Shown here: positions 37,451 to 47,051 of the stretch, one piece after another
Position numbering within the stretch: position 1 is the stretch's first letter
How the letters are laid out: each line of letters begins with the position of its first letter
Assembly: GCF_001400735.1 (NCBI RefSeq)
Contig: NZ_LJPW01000144.1
Coordinates: 62,001 to 126,000, forward strand
Source: Pseudomonas caricapapayae
Lineage (GTDB): Bacteria; Pseudomonadota; Gammaproteobacteria; Pseudomonadales; Pseudomonadaceae
Direction: 5' to 3'
DNA: 64,000 bases
Program-made: the position numbers and the translations under genes
The notes under the pieces: generated by a model
Seen by the model: only the letters and a program-made list of their open reading frames with translations
Database searches by the model: none
What the model was told of the DNA's origin: nothing

Positions 37451-38407
37451 ATGCCGCGAACACTGATCCGCAAGAACCCCAGCAACTTCAAGACTCTGCC
37501 GCTGTTTGTCGAGGCCACTCCGGAAAGCCTGAGCTACCAGAGCGTGGGCATGCCGATGAACTTCGCGCAGACCTTGCAGCGGCGGCGCAAGATCGACGTA
37601 CCGGACACTGAACGCTTTTCCACCGAACTGGCCAATCTCGGGGTGTCCGTCAGACTCACCGTCAGCTGGCAGAATCGCGATTACTGGGTACTGGTACGCC
37701 AGCGTCGTCAGGACCGCGGCGACGTCGTGCTCAAGCTGATCTCGGGTTATGTGCCGGCCCACGAACTGACGCTGCCGCTGCACACCGCCATTCAGGAAGT
37801 GGCCGAAGAGTGCCTGATCGAAACGCCTCAGGGCTGGCTGAGCGGCTTGTTCAAGGAGACCTGGCTGCCTGCCCCCTATGCCGCCGCGCTGCATTATCGC
37901 GAGGCCATGCCCTTTCGCCTGAGCCCGCTGTCCGGCGCAGCCAGGCCAGTACGAACCGGCAGCCTGACACTGCTGGAGCGCCCAAGGGCCTATGTGCACT
38001 TACCCACTGCGTCGTTGCAGCTGATTTACGACATGCGTCTGGAAATCCCCAAGGAAGCGCGTCCGGTCAGCCTCTTCCATGTCGACGAAGCATTGGAAAA
38101 CGATCAACTGGTCGCCCGCCTCAACCGCAGCAAGCCCGATCTGTACCTGATGCCGCTGGACAACGGGGCGCCGCTGCCGGAGCTTTACACGCTCAAACGC
38201 GACAAGCTCATCCCGGCCGGCACCCGAGGGCTCTATCTGGCCGAAAGTTTTGCCGCGCAGGATGGCTGGGTCGTACGGGAGGAGCGGATTCGCTGGAAAG
38301 ACTGGCTGCGTCAGCAGGGCATGGCCCCGCCACCGAAGAAATCAGGGCTGAAACGTCTGACCGGCAAGGCTCGGCAGTTGCTGCAAGCGATTAGCCATAA
38401 GCTTTAA
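37451..38407 (+). CDS. Conserved pseudomonad protein of unknown function
   Basis: 318 residues from the ATG at 37451 (MPRTLIRKNPSNF) with AAGGAG upstream. Soluble, no signal peptide or membrane helix. A central stretch (IQEVAEECLIE, near 115-125) resembles a weak Nudix-like REXXEE segment, but no full Nudix box is seen. Homologues have been labelled metal ABC transporter ATPase; no Walker motifs are present, so that label is unsupported. Third gene of the oxidoreductase run, convergent with hldE. Confidence 0.65.
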   Translation: MPRTLIRKNPSNFKTLPLFVEATPESLSYQSVGMPMNFAQTLQRRRKIDVPDTERFSTELANLGVSVRLTVSWQNRDYWVLVRQRRQDRGDVVLKLISGYVPAHELTLPLHTAIQEVAEECLIETPQGWLSGLFKETWLPAPYAAALHYREAMPFRLSPLSGAARPVRTGSLTLLERPRAYVHLPTASLQLIYDMRLEIPKEARPVSLFHVDEALENDQLVARLNRSKPDLYLMPLDNGAPLPELYTLKRDKLIPAGTRGLYLAESFAAQDGWVVREERIRWKDWLRQQGMAPPPKKSGLKRLTGKARQLLQAISHKL

Positions 38408-38462
38408 GCCGCAAGCCGCAAGCCGCAAGCCGCAAGCCGCAAGCGAGCTTGAGGCTTGCGGC
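38407..38462. repeat. Heptamer tandem repeat ending in a hairpin
   Basis: Five perfect AGCCGCA units run from 38407 to 38441, beginning in the stop codon of the preceding gene. The last merges into a stem GCCGCAAGC (38436-38444) / GCTTGCGGC (38454-38462). It lies between convergent genes and probably works as a transcript end; copy number likely varies between strains. Confidence 0.8.
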
Positions 38463-38473
38463 CCGCCCAGGCA

Positions 38474-39895
38474 TTACTGCGCTCGGATCTTCTCGACAAT
38501 GGCTGTGGTCGAGCTGTTTTCCACCAGTCCCAACACACGTACCTCGCCATCATACGCCTGGACAATATCGGCACCGACCACCTGGTCGACGCCGTAATCG
38601 CCGCCCTTGACCAGCACATCAGGCTTGACGTGGGTCAGCAGGTTTTCGGGGGTGCCTTCAGGGAAGCTGATGACCCAATCCACTGCGCCCAGACCCGCCA
38701 GAACCGCCATGCGTCGGTCTACGCTGTTGATAGGCCGCCCCGGCCCCTTCAGACGGCTGACCGACGCGTCATCGTTGACCGCAACGATCAAACGATCCCC
38801 CAGTGCGCGCGCCTGCTCCAGGTAGGTCACATGACCGGCATGAAGGATGTCGAAACAGCCGTTGGTGAAAACGATTTTTTCCTTGTGCGCACGCGCATCG
38901 TCGACCGCCAGCATCAATTGCTCAAGGCCCAGCACACCGCGCTCGGAGCCTTCTTCGCGCTGAATGGCCCGACGCAGTTCCGGCGCGCTGATGGCCGCCG
39001 TACCCAGCTTGCCGACCACGATGCCGGCTGCCAGGTTGGCCAAGGCCACTGCGTGCGGCAGTTTTTCGCCGGCAGCAATCGCTGCTGCCAGGGTGGAAAT
39101 GACCGTATCGCCGGCACCGGTCACATCGAATACTTCGCGAGCACGAGCGGGCAGATGCAGTGCCTGCTGATCAGGACGCAGCAGCGTCATGCCATGCTCG
39201 CCACGGGTCACCAGCAAAGCGCCCAGGTCCAGCTCCTGCATCAACTCTGCACCTTTGGTGACCAGATGCGCTTCGTCTTCACAATGCCCGACGATGGCTT
39301 CGAATTCACTGAGGTTCGGCGTAATAAGGCTGGCACCGCGATAAATCGCGAAGTCCTTGCCCTTGGGGTCGGCAAGTACAGGAATACCGCGCTTGCGAGC
39401 CGCCTGAATCAGTGCCTGATGGTTCTTCAGCGCGCCTTTGCCGTAATCGGACAGGACCAGCACCTTGATGCCATCGAGCAGGCTATAGACCTCTGCGCTC
39501 AACGCCAGTGGGTCGGTCTTGAACGGTTCTTCGAAGTCGATACGCAGCAATTGCTGGTGGCGACTCATGACACGCAACTTGACGATGGTCGGCTGGTCGG
39601 CGATGCGCTGAAAGCGGGCCATTACCCCGGCAGCCTTCAGGCTGTTGGACAGGCTTTCTGCTGCCTCATCGTCGCCTGTCACGCCTACCAGCGATGCGGG
39701 GGCACCCAGGGCTGCGATGTTCAAGGCAACGTTGGCTGCGCCACCAGGGCGATCCTCGATCTGATCGACCTTGACCACAGGCACTGGCGCTTCAGGGGAA
39801 ATACGCGAGGTACCACCATGCCAGTATCTGTCCAGCATGACATCACCCACCACCAGGACAGTGGCCTGATCAAAGCGCGGCATGGATAGCTTCAT
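38474..39895 (-). CDS. hldE: Bifunctional heptose kinase/adenylyltransferase HldE
   Basis: Makes ADP-D-glycero-beta-D-manno-heptose precursor. 473 residues: the N-terminal ribokinase-like kinase (about 1-320; GGAANVALN and DVTGAGDTVIS with its catalytic Asp) phosphorylates heptose-7-P at C1. The C-terminal cytidylyltransferase-like domain (about 345-473; FTNGCFDILHAGHVTYL and DWVISFPEGTP) adds AMP. Also called rfaE. msbA lies upstream on the same strand across a gap of about 128 bases. Confidence 0.97.
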   Translation of the reverse strand: MKLSMPRFDQATVLVVGDVMLDRYWHGGTSRISPEAPVPVVKVDQIEDRPGGAANVALNIAALGAPASLVGVTGDDEAAESLSNSLKAAGVMARFQRIADQPTIVKLRVMSRHQQLLRIDFEEPFKTDPLALSAEVYSLLDGIKVLVLSDYGKGALKNHQALIQAARKRGIPVLADPKGKDFAIYRGASLITPNLSEFEAIVGHCEDEAHLVTKGAELMQELDLGALLVTRGEHGMTLLRPDQQALHLPARAREVFDVTGAGDTVISTLAAAIAAGEKLPHAVALANLAAGIVVGKLGTAAISAPELRRAIQREEGSERGVLGLEQLMLAVDDARAHKEKIVFTNGCFDILHAGHVTYLEQARALGDRLIVAVNDDASVSRLKGPGRPINSVDRRMAVLAGLGAVDWVISFPEGTPENLLTHVKPDVLVKGGDYGVDQVVGADIVQAYDGEVRVLGLVENSSTTAIVEKIRAQ

Positions 39896-40023
39896 GGAAC
39901 AACCCGTACTAAAAAAATGGACAGGGGCGGAATCTTAGCACAGGGGGTTCTACCCGACAGGCTGCCGAATCACGCCACCGAAAGGCAGGCGGACCCGCAG
40001 GGGCCCGCCGGTGAAAAGCGAAG

Positions 40024-41826
40024 TCAGACGGCGCCGACCGGGGCCGGCTCGTCCAGTCCCATGGCGTGCAGGCGCGAGTAGTAGCCGTTCTGCGCCAGCA
40101 GCTCTGCGTGCGTGCCACGCTCGACGATCTGTCCGGCGTCCATGACCAGAATCAGATCGGCCTTTTCGATGGTCGACAGGCGGTGGGCAATGACCAGCGT
40201 AGTGCGACCCTTCATGACGTGATCCAGCGCCGCCTGGATATGGCGTTCAGACTCGGTGTCCAGCGCCGACGTGGCTTCGTCGAGAATCAGCAGTGGTGCG
40301 TTCTTGAGCAGTGCGCGAGCAATCGCCAGACGCTGGCGCTGACCACCGGACAGCAATACGCCATTTTCGCCCACCTGAGTATCGAACCCCTGCGGCAACT
40401 GGTCGATGAACTCTTTGGCGTAGGCATCGGCGGCGGCGGCTTCGATGTCGGCACGTGGTGCACCCGCCAGGTCGCCATAGGCAATATTATTGGCGATCGT
40501 GTCGTTGAACAGCGTGACGTTCTGATTGACCTGAGCGATGTGCCTGCGCAGATTGCGCAATCGGTAGTCGTTGATTTCAACGCCGTCGAGCAGGATGTTG
40601 CCCAGCTCATGCCCGTAGAAACGCGGAATCAGGTTGGCCAGGGTCGACTTGCCGCTGCCGGAGCGCCCAACCAGCGCAATCATCTGCCCGGGCGCTGCGC
40701 TGAAGCTGATGTCGTTCAACACCTGACGCTCGGTCTGCGGGTAGAAGAAGCTGAGGTTCTTCACCTCAAGATGGCCGCTTACGCGATCACGCTCGATCGT
40801 ACCGGTGTCGACCTCTTCCTCGACGTCCAGTTGCTCGAAGATGCTTTCGGCACCGGCAACGCCCTTCTGGATCGTCGAACTGACTTCCGACAGCTGACGA
40901 ATCGGCTTGGGCAACAGGCCGGCGGCAGTGATGTAAGCCACCAGATCGCCCGCCGTCGCGTCGCCGCGCAGGAACAGCACCAGAAACATCAGCACAGCCA
41001 TGGCGCTGTAGATCACCAGTTGCAGCATCGGCGTATAGATTGCGCCGGTCTTGGTCATGCGCAGTTGCTTGCGCGTGTTGCTGTCACTGGCCTGAGCGAA
41101 ACGGTTCTGCTCGTACGACTCGCCGCCGAAGCTGCGTACAACGCGATAACCCTGAATGGTTTCCGAAGCAACGTGCGTGACGTCGCCCATCGCAACCTGA
41201 ATCTTCTTGCTCTGCTTGCGGAATTTCTTGCTGGCGCTGCCGACCATGACGGCGATCAGCGGCAGGATGGCAAGCATCACCAGGGTCAGTTTCCAGTTCA
41301 TCATCAACAGATAGACAAACAGGAACACCACGGTCAGACCTTCGCGGATCACCACCTTGATGGCATCGGTGGCGGCACCGGTAACCATTGTGACGTTGAA
41401 AGTGATGCGCGAGATCAGGTGGCCGGAATTGGTCGTATCGAAGTAGCGATTGGGCAAAACCAGCAATTTGTTGAACAGCTCTACCCGCAGGTCGTGGACC
41501 AGCCCGAGAGAAACCTTGGCCAGGAAGTAGTTACCCAGGAAGGAACCAAGCCCCTGCCATGCGGCGATCAGGACGATCAGCAGCGGCACTGCCTGCAACA
41601 GTTGCAGCTCCCGCAGATACGGAACATTGGGGAACAGCACGGCTTCGGGATTGGTCAGGCCATCGACGAAGTATTTCAGAATGCCGGCAAGCATCGGCTG
41701 AGTCGAGGCGAAGATCACGAAACCAATGATGCTGAGCAGGAAGATGCCCACATACGGACGCACATAAGACAACAGACGGAAATAGATTTTCACGCTGGAA
41801 GTCGAGGACGATTCGGAGGTTGTCAT
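40024..41826 (-). CDS. msbA: Lipid A export ATP-binding/permease protein MsbA
   Basis: Flips lipid A-core across the inner membrane. 600 residues from the ATG at 41826 (MTTSESSSTSS): six membrane helices (about 20-310), then an ABC ATPase with Walker A GRSGSGKST, signature LSGGQRQRL, Walker B LLILDEATS and the H-loop in AHRLST. An in-frame ATG 48 codons upstream lies inside the divergent gene region and is unlikely. Confidence 0.96.
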   Translation of the reverse strand: MTTSESSSTSSVKIYFRLLSYVRPYVGIFLLSIIGFVIFASTQPMLAGILKYFVDGLTNPEAVLFPNVPYLRELQLLQAVPLLIVLIAAWQGLGSFLGNYFLAKVSLGLVHDLRVELFNKLLVLPNRYFDTTNSGHLISRITFNVTMVTGAATDAIKVVIREGLTVVFLFVYLLMMNWKLTLVMLAILPLIAVMVGSASKKFRKQSKKIQVAMGDVTHVASETIQGYRVVRSFGGESYEQNRFAQASDSNTRKQLRMTKTGAIYTPMLQLVIYSAMAVLMFLVLFLRGDATAGDLVAYITAAGLLPKPIRQLSEVSSTIQKGVAGAESIFEQLDVEEEVDTGTIERDRVSGHLEVKNLSFFYPQTERQVLNDISFSAAPGQMIALVGRSGSGKSTLANLIPRFYGHELGNILLDGVEINDYRLRNLRRHIAQVNQNVTLFNDTIANNIAYGDLAGAPRADIEAAAADAYAKEFIDQLPQGFDTQVGENGVLLSGGQRQRLAIARALLKNAPLLILDEATSALDTESERHIQAALDHVMKGRTTLVIAHRLSTIEKADLILVMDAGQIVERGTHAELLAQNGYYSRLHAMGLDEPAPVGAV

Positions 41827-42004
41827 GAGAATCCGTCGTATCAAAAAGAGGCCGAATTGTATCACAGCGGTTTTCGCGGCTGCCTGCTGCGGTAACATAG
41901 GCGGCCCGTCCATTCCCACGGGGCTCTGATCGCTGCCTGAAGCCTGAGAATCCGGCTTCTGTATGACCACTAGTGGCCCTTGGGGCGTAAAAACCGGAGT
42001 ATCG

Positions 42005-42643
42005 ATGCAAGCGCTTGACCACGCCCATTACCTTGAACTGGTTCAAGGTGCCGAAGTGCTTGAAGCCGACGGCACGGGCGACAAAGTACTACGTCTGCGT
42101 GACGGCTCCATGCTGAAATTGTTTCGACGCAAACGCCTTGTCAGCTCGGCAGCCTGGTATCCCTATGCCCGGCGCTTCGCAGACAATTGTGTGACGCTGG
42201 CCAATCGGGCCATCCCCTGCCCGCATGTGCGCAGTGTCTGCCGCATCGCCGAGATCGAGCGCGACGCCGTGCATTATGATCCGCTGGCCGGCTACACCCT
42301 GCGTCAGCTGCTGGGCAGTGCGCTGGCCGACGATAAGCTGCGCAGGCAACTGGGAAGCTTCATCGCCGGGCTGCACGAAAAGGGCATCTACTTTCGCTCG
42401 GCCCATCTTGGCAACGTGATCCTCACGCCGGAAGGCAGTCTCGGCCTGATTGACATTGCCGACATGAAAACCTATCGCCGCGCACTGCGCAAAAGCCTTC
42501 GCCTGCGCAATTTCAAACACATGCTGCGCTATCAGGAAGATCGTCAATGGCTGCTGGATAACGGCAATCCGGCCTTCCTGGACGGCTATATGAGCGCCCA
42601 GACCCTTTGCGACACCGCTGAACTGGCTAAGGCTGTTCAATAA
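42005..42643 (+). CDS. Kinase-fold LPS-locus protein (toluene-tolerance-type)
   Basis: 212 residues from the ATG at 42005 (MQALDHAHYLEL). It has a minimal kinase-like pattern: KLFRRKR for the Lys region, LHEKGIYFRSAHLGNVIL for the catalytic loop (the usual HxD Asp appears replaced) and LIDIADM for the metal-binding DFG-like site. It matches the lipopolysaccharide-kinase-like gene near msbA in P. aeruginosa. Its substrate is unknown and may be a core sugar. Divergent from msbA. Confidence 0.78.
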   Translation: MQALDHAHYLELVQGAEVLEADGTGDKVLRLRDGSMLKLFRRKRLVSSAAWYPYARRFADNCVTLANRAIPCPHVRSVCRIAEIERDAVHYDPLAGYTLRQLLGSALADDKLRRQLGSFIAGLHEKGIYFRSAHLGNVILTPEGSLGLIDIADMKTYRRALRKSLRLRNFKHMLRYQEDRQWLLDNGNPAFLDGYMSAQTLCDTAELAKAVQ

Positions 42644-42654
42644 CCTGCCCCATG

Positions 42655-42683
42655 AAAATGGCCGCTTCGGGAGCGGCCATTTT
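42655..42683. terminator. Bidirectional terminator before waaL 3' end
   Basis: AAAATGGCCGCT-tcggg-AGCGGCCATTTT is a 12-bp perfect stem with A/T tails on each side, between the convergent kinase-like gene and waaL. Confidence 0.9.
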
Positions 42684-42690
42684 GTTGATG

Positions 42691-43860
42691 CTACTGCTGT
42701 TGCCTGAGCCGATGCATCTGCACCACTCGCCCCAGTACCATCGTTGCCGGTAGCAGCACCAGCACCCAGAGCTCATCCGGGTTACCGACCAGCTGGCCGC
42801 CGTCGAAGTTGAGCATCACCAGCGCGCAGGCCAGGTAAAGCCCCCACGCATCACCGTTGCGCAAGGCGTTCCACAGCGTCATTGCCATGACCACCAGAAA
42901 CATCACCAGTGAAGCCGCGCCCGTGTACAACCCCAACGACACGAAAATGTTGTGCGGGTGCTGGATAGGTATCCCCCCGGTCAGGGTCCGCGTGGTGTAG
43001 AAGTCGACACCACAGCCCAGCATCCAGCCGCAGCGTTGCCACTCGCCGGTCATGATTTCAAACAGTTCGATGCGGTAAGAGTCACCTCTGAGCATCAGTA
43101 GAGCGACCCACTGCTCGTCCTTCACGATCCAGAAGCCTATCGCCGCTGCAACACCTGCCACCAGCAAGGCTACCAGCGTGCGCAACGGGAAGCGGTAAAG
43201 CGAATACGCTGTGCAAGCGGCAAACAGAAAGGCCGCCCCCACCAGCGCGGTGCGCGTCTGAACGATAAAGGCTGTTATCACCAGGGTGACGAGGATGGCG
43301 CAGACCGCTTCGATCCAGCGTCGCTCTCTCGCCCACAGCGGTAACGCCAGCGCAAGGCTGCAAACCAGCCACGCGCTGGAGTAGATCACGTTCTCCATTC
43401 GTGCCGGGAGAATTGCCACTCGCTGACCGAACTCGAACTTCCCGGTCACCCAGGCGTAGATACTGCTCAGCAGGATGTACAGGCAGACAGCCCAGAACAT
43501 GCCGCGCACGAACACGCCGCGCCGAAAGAAGCCATTGTCGGTGATCCCGGCGACAATAAAGACAAACAGGCTGACGTAGACAATGTGCTTGTAATACTGG
43601 AATTCCTGCGCCTGCAGCGCCGGCACCAGAAAGCACGCCATGAAGACCACCCAGACAATGCCCAGCGGCTTTGCAAACACGCCAGCGCCACGGTACTTGA
43701 TCAAAAAGAACAGGCCAGGCAAAGCCGAGAATGCATAAAACAGATTGTTGGTGATCTTGGCTGACGGGTTGAGGATAAAGCTCAGCAGAAACACAACAAT
43801 CGCGGCGGTGAAATACGTCTGTACCTTGCTGCCGGGTATTCTGATTTGGTTAACTGACAT
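42691..43860 (-). CDS. waaL: O-antigen ligase WaaL
   Basis: Periplasmic-facing ligase joining O-polysaccharide to lipid A-core. 389 residues with about ten to twelve hydrophobic segments and a large periplasmic loop holding the Wzy_C ligase motif; the catalytic-type His is in PIQHPHNIFVS (about residue 300). The N-terminus overlaps the 3' end of the glycosyltransferase upstream by 11 bases. Last gene of the wapO-to-waaL operon. Confidence 0.88.
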   Translation of the reverse strand: MSVNQIRIPGSKVQTYFTAAIVVFLLSFILNPSAKITNNLFYAFSALPGLFFLIKYRGAGVFAKPLGIVWVVFMACFLVPALQAQEFQYYKHIVYVSLFVFIVAGITDNGFFRRGVFVRGMFWAVCLYILLSSIYAWVTGKFEFGQRVAILPARMENVIYSSAWLVCSLALALPLWARERRWIEAVCAILVTLVITAFIVQTRTALVGAAFLFAACTAYSLYRFPLRTLVALLVAGVAAAIGFWIVKDEQWVALLMLRGDSYRIELFEIMTGEWQRCGWMLGCGVDFYTTRTLTGGIPIQHPHNIFVSLGLYTGAASLVMFLVVMAMTLWNALRNGDAWGLYLACALVMLNFDGGQLVGNPDELWVLVLLPATMVLGRVVQMHRLRQQQ

Positions 43861-44623
43861 TATTGAGCAACCAGCCTGTGACTAGACCCGCGAGCACAGC
43901 GATGATCAGCTTGACGCGATCCCGACGCTTGCGACGCTGTTTATCGAGCCGTTCCTGCGGCACCACCACATGCTCACCGAACCCGGTGTGCAACACGGCA
44001 TCATTTTCCAGAATCAGAGCGTAGCGGTTTTGCGAAGCGAATAATTGTGAAAGCTTCTTCTCGCCGCCATGTTCGGCATAAGGCGCATGTTGCTGATAAT
44101 CAGCCAGACGGCGCAGCCCGGGATTGAAAGAAAACCCCTGCCACTCGGGCTTGTGCGAACCCAGTTTGTAAAAAGGGATACCTTCGACCAGTTCACGCTC
44201 GTTCAGATAGACATAAGGGCTGTGAATACGCAGATCATGATTGTAGCTGCGCAACCAGACCTGCAATGCCTGAGGATCGTGCTTCAGCAGCGTCATCGAC
44301 TCCTCGATGAAATGCGGGCGGTAGAAGTCCCAGTCATCCTCGCAATGGAAGACCCAGGCCGTTTCGATCAACGAGTAAGCCGCATCGACAGAACGCATCT
44401 GCCCCAGCTTGGGGTTGTTGATGAGGAAGCGGGTATGCGGACGCCAGTGTTCGGGAATGCAGGCCTGGACCTGGGCATCGCCCGAGTCTTCGGTAATCAG
44501 CACGTGGCGTATGGGCGCAGTGTTGAAACGGTCGAACGTTTCAAGGGTGCGCTTCAACAAGTCGAATCGACCGCAACTGGTGACGACCAGCGTGATGTCG
44601 CTGTTTTCGCTGAATACCATCAT
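43850..44623 (-). CDS. Family 2-type glycosyltransferase with C-terminal membrane anchor
   Basis: 257 residues. GT-A pattern: DITLVVTSCGRFDLLKRTLE at the N-terminus and the nucleotide-sugar/metal motif WVFHCEDDWDF (EDDWD, about 95). A basic C-terminus (RRKRRDR) leads into a membrane helix (about 237-252), placing it on the inner face of the inner membrane. The same locus in P. aeruginosa holds the rhamnosyltransferase WapR, so a core rhamnosyl transfer is plausible but not shown. Confidence 0.78.
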   Translation of the reverse strand: MMVFSENSDITLVVTSCGRFDLLKRTLETFDRFNTAPIRHVLITEDSGDAQVQACIPEHWRPHTRFLINNPKLGQMRSVDAAYSLIETAWVFHCEDDWDFYRPHFIEESMTLLKHDPQALQVWLRSYNHDLRIHSPYVYLNERELVEGIPFYKLGSHKPEWQGFSFNPGLRRLADYQQHAPYAEHGGEKKLSQLFASQNRYALILENDAVLHTGFGEHVVVPQERLDKQRRKRRDRVKLIIAVLAGLVTGWLLNNVS

Positions 44624-44654
44624 TCGTTCCCAATCATTGAATATTCATAAGCCA

Positions 44655-45611
44655 TTACCATCCCAAACGTGACCGCAGGCGGTCGACCCAGGTCGCCGTC
44701 GGCATGCTGCGCAGTGGCGAATGCATGGCGTCGACGATGGCTTTCCCAAGGGCATGGAATGTAAAGCGTTCCTCGACCAAAGTCTGCCCATTACGGGATA
44801 TTTCAGTGGCCAGCAGGGTGTTTTCGCGCAATTTCGCCAACTTTTCACGAAGCTCGGGAATGTCGCGGTAGAGCACGATGTTGTGCATGTCGACGAAACC
44901 CAGCGCGCGGTTTTCTTCAGCGCCCTGATCGAAGGCCAGCAACACGCAGCCGCAGGCCATGGCCTCAAAATTCTTGATCATGTATTCGCCCATGCCGACA
45001 TCGGCACTGACGAAAAAGCGAATGCGGTTCAGGGTGTCGCAATACTCCTCACCGGATTTGGTCCGCGTCACGAGCAGATTCTCCACCTGACCCAGTTCGT
45101 CCAGCAATGCCTTGCGGCCGCTGTACGCGACGCTGTTGGTACTGCCCACAAAGGCCAGTTCGATATCGCGCTCGCGCGCCTGCAACTGCAACAGGCTCTG
45201 GTCATAGCCCTTGGGCACGAACACTGCGTCGAAACCTTCCTGACGCAGACGCTCGCTGACCATGAACCCCGAACAGATCACCCGCGCCCAGGGCAGCTTG
45301 CGATAGTGCGCGCTGAACTTGCCGGTGTATTTGCAAGGAATGTAGTTCTGGTAGGCATCGTGCTCGAGGATAACCAGATTGGGGATCGTGCGAATGAATC
45401 CGACCTGGCGCACTTCCTGTTTGAAGCGCAGGAAAAACACGATCCGGTCATAGCGGCTGACATCCACCTCGCGGCGGAAGTAGCCGCGCAGATTACGTTG
45501 CTCGCCGGAGCTCAGCCAGCGCACCTCGCACTCGCAATGTGCCGCAATGCCGTCGTAGAGACGGTCCAGAATCGCACGCTGCTCTTTCTGGACCAGAAGT
45601 AGAACTTTCAT
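44655..45611 (-). CDS. Glycosyltransferase (GT-B, CgeB-like)
   Basis: 318 residues. It begins MKVLLLVQKEQRAILD; the C-half has the UDP/ADP-sugar-binding pattern LAFVGSTNSVAYSGR, FVSADVGMGEYMIKNFEAMACGCVLLAFDQG and EERFTFHALGKA, typical of GT1/CgeB-like enzymes. Probably adds an LPS core sugar. It lies between the PIG-L and GT2-type genes on the same strand. Confidence 0.8.
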   Translation of the reverse strand: MKVLLLVQKEQRAILDRLYDGIAAHCECEVRWLSSGEQRNLRGYFRREVDVSRYDRIVFFLRFKQEVRQVGFIRTIPNLVILEHDAYQNYIPCKYTGKFSAHYRKLPWARVICSGFMVSERLRQEGFDAVFVPKGYDQSLLQLQARERDIELAFVGSTNSVAYSGRKALLDELGQVENLLVTRTKSGEEYCDTLNRIRFFVSADVGMGEYMIKNFEAMACGCVLLAFDQGAEENRALGFVDMHNIVLYRDIPELREKLAKLRENTLLATEISRNGQTLVEERFTFHALGKAIVDAMHSPLRSMPTATWVDRLRSRLGW

Positions 45612-45641
45612 GGTTTTCCTTGCAGTACTGCGCCTGCTGAA

Positions 45642-47051
45642 TCAGAGGTCACGGCTGTACCAGAACAACTCGTGTCGTCGCACAGCTTTGCGGAAGAATT
45701 CGTTTTCGCCCTCGGCTGGCCAGCGGCGACCGGCCAGAAGGCGCTGCAATGCGCGGCGTACGCGGCGCTTGAACGGCATCGGAGGCAGCAGGTCATGCAT
45801 CATGCCCAGTGCCATTGCCTTGTCTCGCTGGGCGGCAACCGATAATTGCAGGCTGTACGGCACCAGTGGCAGGCTGGCATCGAAAACGGGTGGCAGACTG
45901 ATGCCGCTGTAGGCATCGCCCATTGGCCAGCGATCGTTGTCATGCAGGTGATTGGCGTAACCGAGCACTACGTCAGGCTGCCATTCGAGCCCAACCAGCG
46001 CCTCACGCACGGCGGCCTGGGCACAGATATGATCGGGATGAGGATCAATGGCCGGGTGCGGCATGACCACAACCTGCGGCCTGGCCTTGAGGATCAAGGT
46101 GCGCAGGTCGGCGAGCAGATTGTTCCAGGTCGGCTGGCCATCATCGCCCGGCAGGGGCAGCGTATTGAACTGACGGAACAAGCAGGTATCGCTCAGATCC
46201 GCCTCACGCGAGCCGACCGGCGTATCCGGCGCAGCCTGCATGGCGGGCAGTTGCAGGCAGAAATAGCCCAGTTGCACACAGTGCGACTCAGGCACACCGC
46301 CCCAACGGGCGACGGCAATACTGTCCCAGGCGCGCAAACGGCCTTTCATGCGCGCAGCCTCGGCGCGCTCCATGCCCATCTGCCGATAATGTTCGGCCTC
46401 GATCTCACCGGCGGTCAGCGTGACAATCCACGCCTCCCCGGCCTGACTGTAAAGCCCGAAAGCGGCCAGCTCGGCATCGTCTGCATGCGGTGCGATGACC
46501 ATGACGCGCTGCTGTCTTGCATCCGGCTGGCGAAACAGCCAGAGCCTTGGCGTACCGGCAAGACGACAGCGACGCCCGCGCAGTTGCAGCACACCCGCAG
46601 CAAGCGGCCCGCCGAGCCCGCTCAGGTTCAGATAACGCACCCCGCAGACACCGCGTTCGAACGCCTGCCGGTCGCTCAAGTCCTGCCCTTGCAGGTCGAC
46701 GACCGGATCGAGAAAGCGCCCGAGCCAGGTGCTTTTGACCGTCAACGCCAGTATCAAGGTTTCATCGCCACTCAGTTGCACAGCGGGGTCCATCAACAAC
46801 GTGCCGCCGTCCAGCCGGACGCCTGGCACTTCGCTGTCGGCCGGAAAGCTGTACTGATAGTCGTCAGCCGGCGAATAGAACAGATGATCGGCAAACCAGG
46901 CCTCATGAGCGACCCATGCACACACGGCCAGCACCGGGGCCAGCCACCAGGCCACCAGCATGCCGATAACGATCAACAGCAACAGCCCGCCCAGCAACGC
47001 CAGCCGTTTGTTACGGCGATGGCGCTTGAGCAATTGCTGCTTGCGACTCAA
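45642..47051 (-). CDS. Membrane-anchored PIG-L/LmbE family deacetylase
   Basis: About 469 residues from TTG 47051, whose last bases overlap the mig-14-type stop (TTGA); an ATG ten codons earlier is an alternative. A basic N-terminus and one membrane helix (about 15-45) precede a beta-rich region. The deacetylase domain (about 185-440) carries the zinc motif APHADDAELAAFG and the second His in HPDHICAQA. PIG-L enzymes remove N-acetyl groups from amino sugars; within an LPS core cluster a core amino-sugar substrate is likely but unproven. Confidence 0.82.
   Translation of the reverse strand: MSRKQQLLKRHRRNKRLALLGGLLLLIVIGMLVAWWLAPVLAVCAWVAHEAWFADHLFYSPADDYQYSFPADSEVPGVRLDGGTLLMDPAVQLSGDETLILALTVKSTWLGRFLDPVVDLQGQDLSDRQAFERGVCGVRYLNLSGLGGPLAAGVLQLRGRRCRLAGTPRLWLFRQPDARQQRVMVIAPHADDAELAAFGLYSQAGEAWIVTLTAGEIEAEHYRQMGMERAEAARMKGRLRAWDSIAVARWGGVPESHCVQLGYFCLQLPAMQAAPDTPVGSREADLSDTCLFRQFNTLPLPGDDGQPTWNNLLADLRTLILKARPQVVVMPHPAIDPHPDHICAQAAVREALVGLEWQPDVVLGYANHLHDNDRWPMGDAYSGISLPPVFDASLPLVPYSLQLSVAAQRDKAMALGMMHDLLPPMPFKRRVRRALQRLLAGRRWPAEGENEFFRKAVRRHELFWYSRDL

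Noticed and set aside
38407..38441. Short direct repeats that might suggest a CRISPR array
   Set aside because: They are contiguous 7-base units without spacers; a simple tandem repeat.
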